A DNA stretch of 64,000 bases from assembly GCA_001804805.1 (NCBI GenBank), contig MHBH01000043.1:1-64000 (forward strand). Reading direction: 5' to 3'. The notes beneath the pieces were generated by a model. That model saw only the letters and a program-made list of their open reading frames with translations, had not been told where the DNA came from and did not search any database. Positions within the stretch are counted from its first letter, which is position 1. The number at the start of each line of letters is the position of its first letter. Positions 7,671-14,783 of the stretch are shown in pieces. The translations under genes were made by a program, and so were the position numbers. The DNA is from Lentisphaerae bacterium GWF2_49_21. GTDB taxonomy: Bacteria > Verrucomicrobiota > Lentisphaeria > Victivallales > GWF2-50-93.

Positions 7671-9197
7671 TCATTCCGCCGCAGGCGGCCTGAAGCGTTC
7701 TGCGATACGATCTACTCCTTTGCGCGGTCCATCGACAGGCTTGAATCCGCCTTCCTGCGTCCAGCTGGTTTTCGACGGATACGGATAAAGAGTTATGTCC
7801 ATCTCGGTCTTTCCATCCACGACGCGCTGTGTCTGGATTTTATCCGGAGCGACACCTTTTTCACGCCAGTTGATCACTAGGTCAAGCATGTTCGGCAGCT
7901 TGTTTATTCCGGGACCGGGGCCGTGGCTCATTCCTGGGATGATGTAAAGTAATATGAACGACTTGGCTTTATCAATGGATCCACATTGTTCGGCAACGCG
8001 TTCATAATAGTCAAGCGATGCGGTGTAAGGCACGCATGAATCGGCAGAACCGGATATCATGATCAGCTTGCCCCCGCGTTTTTCGAATTTGCTCAGGTCG
8101 GCGTTCTCAGCGTTGAGATACGGACCGAGTGCGGCGGTATATGTGTCGATGTCCTTCCCGAAATCTATTGTTGTGAGATCTTTGTCAGCCCCGAACACCC
8201 ATTTGAAGAGATAAAGGTGGCCGTGGGCGATATTGAATGAACTGCCAAACGGGATCCCACAGAATATACGTTCGCCTGTGATGGCATGTTTCGGACCGTC
8301 GAACAGTTTCCTGAGGGCTTCTGCATGCGCATCCGTCAGGGTCTGGTCCTTCTCCCTTGCAAGCTTTATGACCGCTTCGATGTCCTTCATGTCGCATCGC
8401 GGATCGGACACCATCTTGCCGGCGGTCTGCGGTATTTCGCGGGCAGCCATGTATTCGTTACCGGCAAGGATGATGTTCTTCTGCTGGGATTCGGTAAACG
8501 GACATTTGCGGAGTATCTGGTCGTTCCAAAGGAAATAGGCATGGAGCGGAGTGCGGCAATGCGCAGGAATATTTGCGATAATACCATCATAATCCTCGGG
8601 ATAGCGCTGCGCTTCCTGGAGGCCCTGCTGTCCACCGGTCGAGCCGCCGTTGAAATATGAAAACTCAGGATCCTTACCGTAATACGCCTTGATCAGCTGC
8701 TTTGCGGTAACTGTCATGAGATGCGTGGCGCGGAACCCGAAATCCTTCCAGACCTCCTTATTTCCGATTCCGGAGTCGGCGTTCGGTGCAGTTCCCATGT
8801 CTGTTGTGGCGACAGCATAACCGCCAATTAACGGCCAGGCAAATCCGCTGGAATTTATATTTCCTGCAGACCCACCGTTACCGAGTCCGATGAACTTGCC
8901 GTTCCATTTCTTCGCATCCGGCAGCCAAACCTCAACCTTGATATTAGAGCCTTTTGCAGGATTGAGGACAAGTTTCACTATGGCCCGCGGCGGAACGTTA
9001 TTTATCGGGTTTCCTTTGGAAGGTGTAATTGTCGTGGAATCATTGTATTCCACGAGCGTAATTTTCCCGTTCTCGATTTGCAGTTCCTTAAGAACCGCGA
9101 GTTTGTCCTTTTCCTCGGCCGCAAAAGCCGTTGTAGCCACCATTGCTCCCAAAAGAGCACAAACACATAAAAGCATACCATTGCCGATTTTCTTCAT
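7671..9197 (-). CDS. Secreted tannase/feruloyl-esterase family protein
   Basis: The family hydrolyses esters of hydroxycinnamic or gallic acids from plant material. The 508-residue product begins with a signal peptide (cleavage near AFAAEE). It has the nucleophile motif GGSTGGQQ, an acid-region segment SGSADSCVPY and the histidine motif PGMSHGPGPG. The cysteines that normally flank the serine and histidine (GCSTGG and GHC in the CS-D-HC pattern) are both glycine here. AAGGA precedes the ATG. It lies between hemL and hipBST, has its own promoter at 9251-9279, and is not a tetrapyrrole gene. Substrate is unknown. Confidence 0.85.
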   Translation of the reverse strand: MKKIGNGMLLCVCALLGAMVATTAFAAEEKDKLAVLKELQIENGKITLVEYNDSTTITPSKGNPINNVPPRAIVKLVLNPAKGSNIKVEVWLPDAKKWNGKFIGLGNGGSAGNINSSGFAWPLIGGYAVATTDMGTAPNADSGIGNKEVWKDFGFRATHLMTVTAKQLIKAYYGKDPEFSYFNGGSTGGQQGLQEAQRYPEDYDGIIANIPAHCRTPLHAYFLWNDQILRKCPFTESQQKNIILAGNEYMAAREIPQTAGKMVSDPRCDMKDIEAVIKLAREKDQTLTDAHAEALRKLFDGPKHAITGERIFCGIPFGSSFNIAHGHLYLFKWVFGADKDLTTIDFGKDIDTYTAALGPYLNAENADLSKFEKRGGKLIMISGSADSCVPYTASLDYYERVAEQCGSIDKAKSFILLYIIPGMSHGPGPGINKLPNMLDLVINWREKGVAPDKIQTQRVVDGKTEMDITLYPYPSKTSWTQEGGFKPVDGPRKGVDRIAERFRPPAAE

Positions 9198-9220
9198 TAC
9201 AATATTCCTTTACATATTGG

Positions 9221-9319
9221 TGACAGGAGTTTTGATTTCATAGTGAAAGTAAGATAGTCTGTAAGAGCTGGGTAATCAAGGCTTGCATGATGGCTCCAGT
9301 CCGTTTCCAGCTCCGGAGG
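9221..9319. repeat. Left copy of a direct repeat flanking hipBST
   Basis: About 99 bases match 11101-11200 at roughly 78 percent by hand alignment in the same orientation. The best-conserved parts are TGACAGGA, the block AAGATAGTCT and CCAGCTCCGGAGG. This copy carries the leftward promoter of the tannase-like gene. Confidence 0.8.
9251..9279 (-). promoter_or_regulatory. Promoter of the tannase-like gene
   Basis: On the minus strand TTGATT (9279-9274) and TATCTT (9256-9251) are separated by exactly 17 bases. The same pair with the same spacing occurs at 21153-21181 and 11131-11159. Confidence 0.6.
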
Positions 9320-9440
9320 GCACCTCCGGAATTGGAAATTCAAAATATGCATTTAAAATTTACCTCTTGCTTTAATACTCGTTATAATATCTATTATTCA
9401 CTTATTTTATTATAATTAGATATATTTATATCATTTGCCA

Positions 9441-9468
9441 TTGACTTATTCATAATATTAGCTATTTT
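9441..9468 (+). promoter_or_regulatory. hipB: Candidate hipBST promoter in an AT-rich region
   Basis: TTGACT (9441-9446) and TATTTT (9463-9468) are 16 bases apart. The region from about 9340 to 9480 is much richer in A and T than its surroundings and has several short TATA-type palindromes that could be HipB operators. The exact operator cannot be assigned by eye. Confidence 0.45.
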
Positions 9469-9498
9469 ATGATTATAATTAAGACTGGAGATATTTTT

Positions 9499-9789
9499 AT
9501 GACTATTATTGATGTTGAAAAAATTAAGAACCAATGTAAAGAGCTTCGGGATTCTTTAGCTGAAATTGAATTTAAATTGAATGGATCCGACTTCGTGCCA
9601 CTCGAAGACTATGGTAAAACTGTCAAGGAGAAAAGGAAATTGACCAAGATGACCCAGATGCAATTGGCGACCATAGCCGGTATAAGCACCGGTTGTCTGA
9701 AAAAGATTGAAAAGGGCTCGAAAAATGTTTCCCTTGAAAATGCTGAAAAGGTCTTAAACTCGATCGGGAAAAAACTCTACATAAGATGA
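9499..9789 (+). CDS. hipB: HipB-like antitoxin/autoregulator
   Basis: The 96-residue protein has an XRE/Cro-type helix-turn-helix in its second half (KRKLTKMTQMQLATIAGISTGCLKKIEKG), typical of HipB. It is the first gene of a three-gene unit whose next reading frames overlap or abut. In tripartite HipBST modules HipB binds DNA while HipS neutralises the kinase. The chosen ATG has GGAG about ten bases upstream; an in-frame ATG at 9469 is possible. The stop overlaps the hipS start in ATGA. Confidence 0.85.
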   Translation: MTIIDVEKIKNQCKELRDSLAEIEFKLNGSDFVPLEDYGKTVKEKRKLTKMTQMQLATIAGISTGCLKKIEKGSKNVSLENAEKVLNSIGKKLYIR

Positions 9790-10106
9790 AAACCGCAATA
9801 GTATATTATAACGGAATTCCTGCCGGCCGGCTGTCGAAGACAAAGTCCGGATGCGAATTCCAATATTTTGAAAAGTATCTTGAAGATCCCGGAGGACTGC
9901 CGGTAAGCGCAACCCTGCCCCTTAGGATTTCACCATATGTGTCCGAAAAACTTTTCCCGTTCTTTGAAGGATTGGTCTCCGAAGGATGGCTGCTTAAAAT
10001 CCAATCCATCACACAGAAAATAGATGAAAACGACACGTTCACACTCCTTATTGAAAACGGAAAGGATCTGATAGGAGCTGTAACCGTGGAAAAGGAGGAT
10101 GAATAA
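9786..10106 (+). CDS. hipS: HipS: separate HipA N-terminal subdomain, likely antitoxin
   Basis: The 106-residue protein corresponds to the N-terminal subdomain of HipA (YYNGIPAGRLSKTKSGCEFQY ... LPLRISPYVSEKLFPFFEGLVSEGWL), here encoded alone. In the enteropathogenic E. coli HipBST system this small protein, not HipB, inhibits the kinase. Length and position match that system. It overlaps hipB by four bases and ends one base before the preferred hipT start, implying coupled translation and matched dosage. Confidence 0.88.
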   Translation: MKTAIVYYNGIPAGRLSKTKSGCEFQYFEKYLEDPGGLPVSATLPLRISPYVSEKLFPFFEGLVSEGWLLKIQSITQKIDENDTFTLLIENGKDLIGAVTVEKEDE

Positions 10107-10107
10107 A

Positions 10108-11088
10108 ATGCGCTGCCATATATGTCTTGAGGATATTAAAATTTCAAAGTTCCCGGAATATCACGACCGATGCATCAAGAAACTTTTCGGGAGCATCAGG
10201 GTCTCGCCGCACCTTGACTTTGACAAAAAAGACTTCATGACAAGAATCGCCATGGAAAATTCCAAAAGGATGTCCATTTCTGGGGTCCAGCAGAAATTGT
10301 CCATGAGACTGGATGGCGACAGGCTGGTTCCAACAGATGTCAATGGCACATACATACTCAAGCCGACACCATATGAATTTCCTGAAGCATCAGAGAATGA
10401 ACATGCCTCCATGCTGATGGGCGCAATTGCCGGCATAGAAACTCCACCTCTGGGGTTGGTTCTCCTGAAAGACGGGGAAAAAGCCTACATAATAAGGAGG
10501 TTTGACAAAAATGAAAATGCAAGAGTCCACTGCGAGGACATGACACAACTGCTGGGATTGAACCGTGATGCCGGGGGCGAATACAAATATCTGCACAGCT
10601 ATGAGGAGGTCGGAAAAGCCATCCTGAAACACACGAATGGCAACAAGGGATGCGTCATGGATTTCATCAGAAGGCTCATCTTCAATTTCCTGATAAACAA
10701 CGGCGACTATCATCTGAAAAACATAAGCCTGCAGCTTGTTTCACCTTCACGGGAGCCGGTATTCGACAAGATGACTCCAAACTATGATGCCCTTGACACG
10801 AGGATTTATTTCCCGGACGAATATGTTTTCGCCCTGGATTTTCTTGCCGGCAATTCATTCACAAGTGAATATGAGGCATTGGGATTCTTCAGCAGGGTTG
10901 ACTTCCTGGAACTTGGGAAAAGGCTGGGTATCAACGACAAGGCGGTGGATGCGCTGATTTCGAATTTCATATCCAAGAAGGAAAAAATGATCTCCGTGCT
11001 GCAGAAATCATACATGTCGGATAAAATCAGCTCCAAGTATCATGCAAATCTGAGTTCGCGATTCAAAGCTTTGGAAGTTGTTGGCTGA
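10108..11088 (+). CDS. hipT: HipT-like serine/threonine kinase toxin
   Basis: HipT kinases halt translation by phosphorylating an aminoacyl-tRNA synthetase (TrpS in E. coli O127). The 326-residue protein lacks the HipA N-terminal subdomain, which is the separate upstream gene. It has an N-terminal CxxC and YHDRC segment, a Ser-Ile-Ser site at 56-58 in the Gly-rich loop (SISGVQQK) matching the autophosphorylated SIS of HipT, a catalytic loop NNGDYHLKN (Asp200) and a metal-binding YDAL (Asp227). I chose the ATG at 10108, nine bases after AAGGAGG; the ATG at 10099 touches that ribosome site. The target here is unknown. Confidence 0.9.
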   Translation: MRCHICLEDIKISKFPEYHDRCIKKLFGSIRVSPHLDFDKKDFMTRIAMENSKRMSISGVQQKLSMRLDGDRLVPTDVNGTYILKPTPYEFPEASENEHASMLMGAIAGIETPPLGLVLLKDGEKAYIIRRFDKNENARVHCEDMTQLLGLNRDAGGEYKYLHSYEEVGKAILKHTNGNKGCVMDFIRRLIFNFLINNGDYHLKNISLQLVSPSREPVFDKMTPNYDALDTRIYFPDEYVFALDFLAGNSFTSEYEALGFFSRVDFLELGKRLGINDKAVDALISNFISKKEKMISVLQKSYMSDKISSKYHANLSSRFKALEVVG

Positions 11089-11100
11089 TAGCTTGTTGGT

Positions 11101-11200
11101 TGACAGGAATTTTGATTTTATGATGGCAATAAGATAGTCTGGAAGCACGGGTGAATCAAGGCTTTTCGGATGGCTTCAAGCCTTTTTCCAGCTCCGGAGG
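11101..11200. repeat. Right copy of the direct repeat flanking hipBST
   Basis: It matches 9221-9319 at roughly 78 percent with one gap. It begins 12 bases after the hipT stop and contains a leftward promoter (11131-11159) with no gene to drive except the antisense strand of hipBST. Confidence 0.8.
11131..11159 (-). promoter_or_regulatory. Orphan leftward promoter facing hipBST
   Basis: TTGATT (11159-11154) and TATCTT (11136-11131) are 17 bases apart on the minus strand, the same arrangement as the tannase promoter. Transcripts would run antisense into hipT. Confidence 0.5.
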
Positions 11201-11264
11201 CGGCCGCCTCTACGATCCACACGAGGTTGCTATAAGATGCTTGATTCCGTAAGGAAGGCCTTAA

Positions 11265-11291
11265 GACACAACTGAAGTTGTGAACTCCTAC
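11265..11291 (-). repeat. REP-like palindrome downstream of hemB
   Basis: Read on the minus strand it begins GTAGGAG and forms a CACAACTTCAGTTGTG hairpin. It lies 15 bases beyond the hemB stop and could serve as its transcript end, although no T tract follows. Confidence 0.55.
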
Positions 11292-11305
11292 ATTTCTGAA
11301 ATCAT

Positions 11306-12292
11306 TCAAGTCTTGTCAAGAAAAATATTCTCGTATCGGTTCGCCCAATAAGATATGATCATATCCGCTCCTGCACGAGAGATCGCCATCAGCGATTCCT
11401 TCGCCATTCCGTTCAGGTCGCCCCAGCCACGTTCAGCACAAGCTATGATCATTGAATATTCACCGCTCACATTGTATGCGGCCACTGGAAGAAGCGTCTT
11501 CTCCTTCACCTTGCTGATGATGTCGAGATAGCAGAGCGCTGGCTTGACCATCAGGATGTCCGCACCTTCCTTCTCGTCCTCGACAGATTCCTTCAGCGCA
11601 ATTTTAAGGTTCCTGAATGAAGCCTGATATCCCTTTCGGTCGCCTTTGCCGGGCTTTGAAGCCGCAGCGTCACGGAACGGCCCATAGAAATTTGATGCGA
11701 ACTTTGTCGAATAGCTCATAAGGAGCGTATCATTGAATCCCGCCTTTGAAAGCGCATTGCGGATCGCAAGGATCTGTCCGTCCATCATCGCACTCGGAGC
11801 GACGGAATGGGCTCCGGCCTGAGCATGTGACACCGCCATCTTTGCTAGGGACACAAGTGTCCTATCATTTTCAACATCACCATTCTTGTCTAGGATCCCG
11901 CAGTGTCCATGTTTCGTGTATGCGCAGAGGCAGACGTCGGTGAAGATGACCAGTCCCGGATAATTCCTGCGGATCTCGCGGATCGCCTTCTGGACAACTC
12001 CGTCCTTCCTGTATGAATAGCTTCCATCAAGGCTCTTCTGGAAATTCTCGACGACCCCGAATATCATAATTCCACCGATTCCGGACTTCACGACAGGCTC
12101 AAGTCTTTTTATCAAGACATCGACCGTCATTCTGCTCTGTCCGGGCATCGCTGCGATAGGAATCTCCCTGTTCCTGCCTTCTATCACGAAGACCGGCCAG
12201 ACGAACTTCTCCGATCCAGGAAAAGGCTGTGAAAACATCTTCCTCAGTTCCTTGCTCTTCCTGTATCGTCTAAGTCTTGTGGATGGGAACAT
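11306..12292 (-). CDS. hemB: Porphobilinogen synthase
   Basis: HemB condenses two 5-aminolevulinate molecules to porphobilinogen. The 328-residue protein has the cysteine-rich zinc-site segment DVCLCAYTKHGHCGI, the two active-site lysine regions (MSYSTKFAS and LMVKPALCYLD) and the family end YWANRY. AAAGGTGA precedes the ATG. It is the third tetrapyrrole unit on this strand, 263 bases after hemC-cobA-hemD; the space holds repeats rather than a clear promoter. Confidence 0.96.
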   Translation of the reverse strand: MFPSTRLRRYRKSKELRKMFSQPFPGSEKFVWPVFVIEGRNREIPIAAMPGQSRMTVDVLIKRLEPVVKSGIGGIMIFGVVENFQKSLDGSYSYRKDGVVQKAIREIRRNYPGLVIFTDVCLCAYTKHGHCGILDKNGDVENDRTLVSLAKMAVSHAQAGAHSVAPSAMMDGQILAIRNALSKAGFNDTLLMSYSTKFASNFYGPFRDAAASKPGKGDRKGYQASFRNLKIALKESVEDEKEGADILMVKPALCYLDIISKVKEKTLLPVAAYNVSGEYSMIIACAERGWGDLNGMAKESLMAISRAGADMIISYWANRYENIFLDKT

Positions 12293-12364
12293 AAAATCAC
12301 CTTTAATTTGAATGCCACTAAGTTAAGTCATTAATTGACAAGACAACCCAACCTAAATTATTCA

Positions 12365-12538
12365 CCACGAAGGACACGAAGTTAACGAAGGCAATGCAAT
12401 AGAGAGGATTGCATGGATTTTTCATAGAACAATGCCTTCCTTCGTGTTCTTCGCGCGTTTCGTGGTAAAAATGATTTTTATGAATTAATCATCCTAAAGG
12501 CTGGACTCCAAACTTTGGAGTTCAAACTTTAGTTTGTT
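12365..12538. repeat. Inverted repeat with 9-bp period plus a REP, hemB-hemCD spacer
   Basis: Arms of about 30 bases at 12365-12395 (CACGAAGGA-type units) and about 12440-12476 (reverse complement) enclose about 45 bases; each arm is itself a degenerate tandem of roughly 9-base units built on ACGAAG. A GGAG-footed palindrome follows at about 12515-12538. No gene is visible in 12293-12555. Confidence 0.65.
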
Positions 12539-12555
12539 CTTTAGCCTAACGGCTT

Positions 12556-14709
12556 TCACCTCTGATTTAAGATCTTCTTTTCAATCAGTTTTTCAGCCAG
12601 CGATTCAATGCAGCCGTTGATCGTCGCTTCCTTCGCCAAAATAATACTGCCTTTATACTTGAACTTCTTCAATGTCCCAAGCGTCGGCCTGCCAATGACA
12701 ACTGTATCCTTGCCTTTCAGCTTTTCCAGACCGAAATTAGCGCGGAAGGATTCAACTGCGGACGAACTGGCAAATATTGCTGCATCAAATTCCGGGAGCT
12801 TATCATATTTCACCAGAACATTCCTGTAAAGTATTTCATCTGTGACGGTTGCCCCCAGCTTGCGAAGTTCGCAGGAGATTTCCTTGCTGGCCTTGTCGGA
12901 GCACAGACGCAGTACCTTGTCACCTTTCTTGACATGTAACGTTATCGCCTTCAGGAGCCCTTCGGCTCCGTAACTATCAGACGCCTCGATATCAGGGCTT
13001 ATCCCATTCCTGCGAAATTCATCTGCCGTACCTGGACCACAGACGATGATTTTCGGCAGACGCCGAAAATCATATCTTTCCTTTTTCAATGATTCAATAA
13101 AAATCTTCACCGCAGATGGGGAAGTCAGCATTATCCAGTCGTATGTCTTCAGGAGTGTAGAACAGGCGTCTCGCCTGTTTTCTTCTAATCTTATCATCGG
13201 CATCCTGACAGGTATTCCGCCAAGCTCACGAACTTTATTGACCGCCTTGTCCATGATGGAATCACTGCATGTCAAAAGAATTTTCTTCCCTTGCAAAGCT
13301 CCATTTTTCTTCAGCAGATATTTCGGATCTGCGTTCTCGCCAACGATAAAGATTCCTGGCGCTTCGCTTCCTGGAATCTTTATTACTGAGCGGGCAAAGC
13401 CGCTCAGAGAACCAATGATTACTTCTTGTTGAATCTCATTTCCTGCAGAAATAACAACCGCAGCAGGCGTATTCCTGCTTCTCCCATCCTTGATCAGGAA
13501 TTTTGCGATGTTCGCAGTTTCAGAAAGCCCCATGAAGAAAACAGATGGGAAACTAAGTCTCTCTTCCTTTGAAACATGCTGGAATTCAGATGAACCGGAT
13601 CTGCGGGGCGTCATTACGGAAAATCCCCTTGACAGTCCACGTCGCGTCAGCATAAGGCCAGTAGCTCCGACTGCATTCAAGCTGCTGACACCGGGAATCA
13701 CCCTGTATGGCAGTTCAAGCTTATCGAGCGTTTCGATTTCTTCTGCGAGCCTTCCGAATATCGTCGGATCCCCGCCCTTGAGACGGACGACGCTCTTCCC
13801 CTGTCTTGCGAACTTCGCAATCAGGGCATTAATCTCATCCTGCTTCATACTGTGGCAGCCGCTTCTTTTACCGACGAAGAGCATTCGTGCTGTCTCGGGA
13901 AGGTTCTTGAGCAGGTCGGATGAAATTAATGCATCATAGAGGCAGACATCGCATATTCTCAAGGCATCTACAGCGGCGAGAGTTGCGAGATCAGCATCTC
14001 CAGGCCCAGCTCCGGCGAACACCACCGATTTCACGAACAGCTTCCGGATCTCATTGAAGATTCCATCCTCTTTCCTGTAAGTCAGAGCAAGCCACCCCTG
14101 CCCTTCGGGGGGAGCAAGCTCCCTTTCATCTATGTATTCAGAGATCCTGTTTTCGAGTCCTAACCTCTTAAGGCCGGCGGCGGCCATGATGAGCATGTCG
14201 AATTTGCCGGCATCCAGCTGGGCTATCCTGTCATCGATGTTGCCTCTTATAGGCAGAAGTTCCGCCTTCGGGAATTTCTTCCTGCAATATTCCTCGCGGC
14301 GCGCACTACTGACACCGATGCGCATTTTCGATTTTCGATTGATGATTTTTAATTTTAAAATTCTTAACTTCGCCATTTCGGGCATTATAATTACATCCCT
14401 TGCATCTTCGCACCATGGCAACCAGAACCAGTCGATTCCTTCCGGCATCGGATCCGGGAGATCCTTGGCGCTGTGGATGGCGCAGTCGATCTTTCTGGAG
14501 CGTATGGCGTCATCAAGATCCTTTGTGAAAAAGTCAGCCGGGGAGACTTTCAGATCGGTCTTCCTGTCACGGTCGCCGGGGGTGGAAACAGTCTCAAGCT
14601 TGAATTCAATGCATGGAAGGATTGCCTTGAGCTTGTCCAGGGAATCCGAAGTCTGCGCGACTGAAAGCTTGCTGCCACGCGTCCCGACTTTTATCTTGAC
14701 TCTTTTCAT
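12556..14709 (-). CDS. hemC: HemC-CobA-HemD trifunctional fusion, HemC third domain missing
   Basis: One 717-residue chain carries three activities of the uroporphyrinogen/precorrin branch. Residues 1-225 match porphobilinogen deaminase domains 1 and 2 (Arg11, catalytic Asp83 in HSAKDLP, Arg137-Arg138, IRGNIDDR). Residues about 228-470 are uroporphyrinogen-III methyltransferase (GAGPGDADL, RLKGGDPTIFGR, IPGVSSLNA), giving precorrin-2. The remainder is uroporphyrinogen-III synthase. Domain 3 of HemC, with the cysteine that anchors the dipyrromethane cofactor, is absent: the chain passes from EGQGWLALTYRKED almost directly into CobA. A heptamer array adds residues near 114-128 and a REP is translated as RRDACS in HemD. 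No ribosome site precedes the ATG. Confidence 0.92.
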   Translation of the reverse strand: MKRVKIKVGTRGSKLSVAQTSDSLDKLKAILPCIEFKLETVSTPGDRDRKTDLKVSPADFFTKDLDDAIRSRKIDCAIHSAKDLPDPMPEGIDWFWLPWCEDARDVIIMPEMAKLRILKLKIINRKSKMRIGVSSARREEYCRKKFPKAELLPIRGNIDDRIAQLDAGKFDMLIMAAAGLKRLGLENRISEYIDERELAPPEGQGWLALTYRKEDGIFNEIRKLFVKSVVFAGAGPGDADLATLAAVDALRICDVCLYDALISSDLLKNLPETARMLFVGKRSGCHSMKQDEINALIAKFARQGKSVVRLKGGDPTIFGRLAEEIETLDKLELPYRVIPGVSSLNAVGATGLMLTRRGLSRGFSVMTPRRSGSSEFQHVSKEERLSFPSVFFMGLSETANIAKFLIKDGRSRNTPAAVVISAGNEIQQEVIIGSLSGFARSVIKIPGSEAPGIFIVGENADPKYLLKKNGALQGKKILLTCSDSIMDKAVNKVRELGGIPVRMPMIRLEENRRDACSTLLKTYDWIMLTSPSAVKIFIESLKKERYDFRRLPKIIVCGPGTADEFRRNGISPDIEASDSYGAEGLLKAITLHVKKGDKVLRLCSDKASKEISCELRKLGATVTDEILYRNVLVKYDKLPEFDAAIFASSSAVESFRANFGLEKLKGKDTVVIGRPTLGTLKKFKYKGSIILAKEATINGCIESLAEKLIEKKILNQR
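13157..13182. repeat. REP palindrome inside the hemD portion
   Basis: GTAGAACAGGCG-TCT-CGCCTGTTTTC lies wholly within coding sequence and is translated in frame on the minus strand (ENRRDACST). It is the same family as the REPs flanking the transposase at 33363 and 34075. Confidence 0.8.
14324..14365. repeat. Heptamer array inside hemC
   Basis: Six 7-base units (ATTTTCG, ATTTTCG, ATTGATG, ATTTTTA, ATTTTAA, AATTCTT). They encode the Lys/Ile-rich stretch between HemC domains 1 and 2. Compared with E. coli HemC from memory, this linker is about seven residues longer, which equals three heptamers. Confidence 0.75.
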
Positions 14710-14782
14710 TCAACGTTCGGTGTTCGATGTTGGACGTTCGATGTTCAAAACTATTCACAGGCAAGATGCCTGTGCTACATTC
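14709..14782. repeat. Heptamer array and REP between hemA and hemC
   Basis: Six heptamers (TTCAACG, TTCGGTG, TTCGATG, TTGGACG, TTCGATG, TTCAAAA) occupy 14709-14750, up to the hemC start codon. A GTAG-footed REP (minus strand, about 14756-14780) follows, ending at the hemA stop. The whole spacer between these two genes is repeat. Confidence 0.85.
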
Positions 14783-14783
14783 T

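Noticed and set aside
8286-8660. Open frames opposite the tannase-like gene
   Set aside because: Shadow of a well-supported gene; composition follows the opposite strand's codons.
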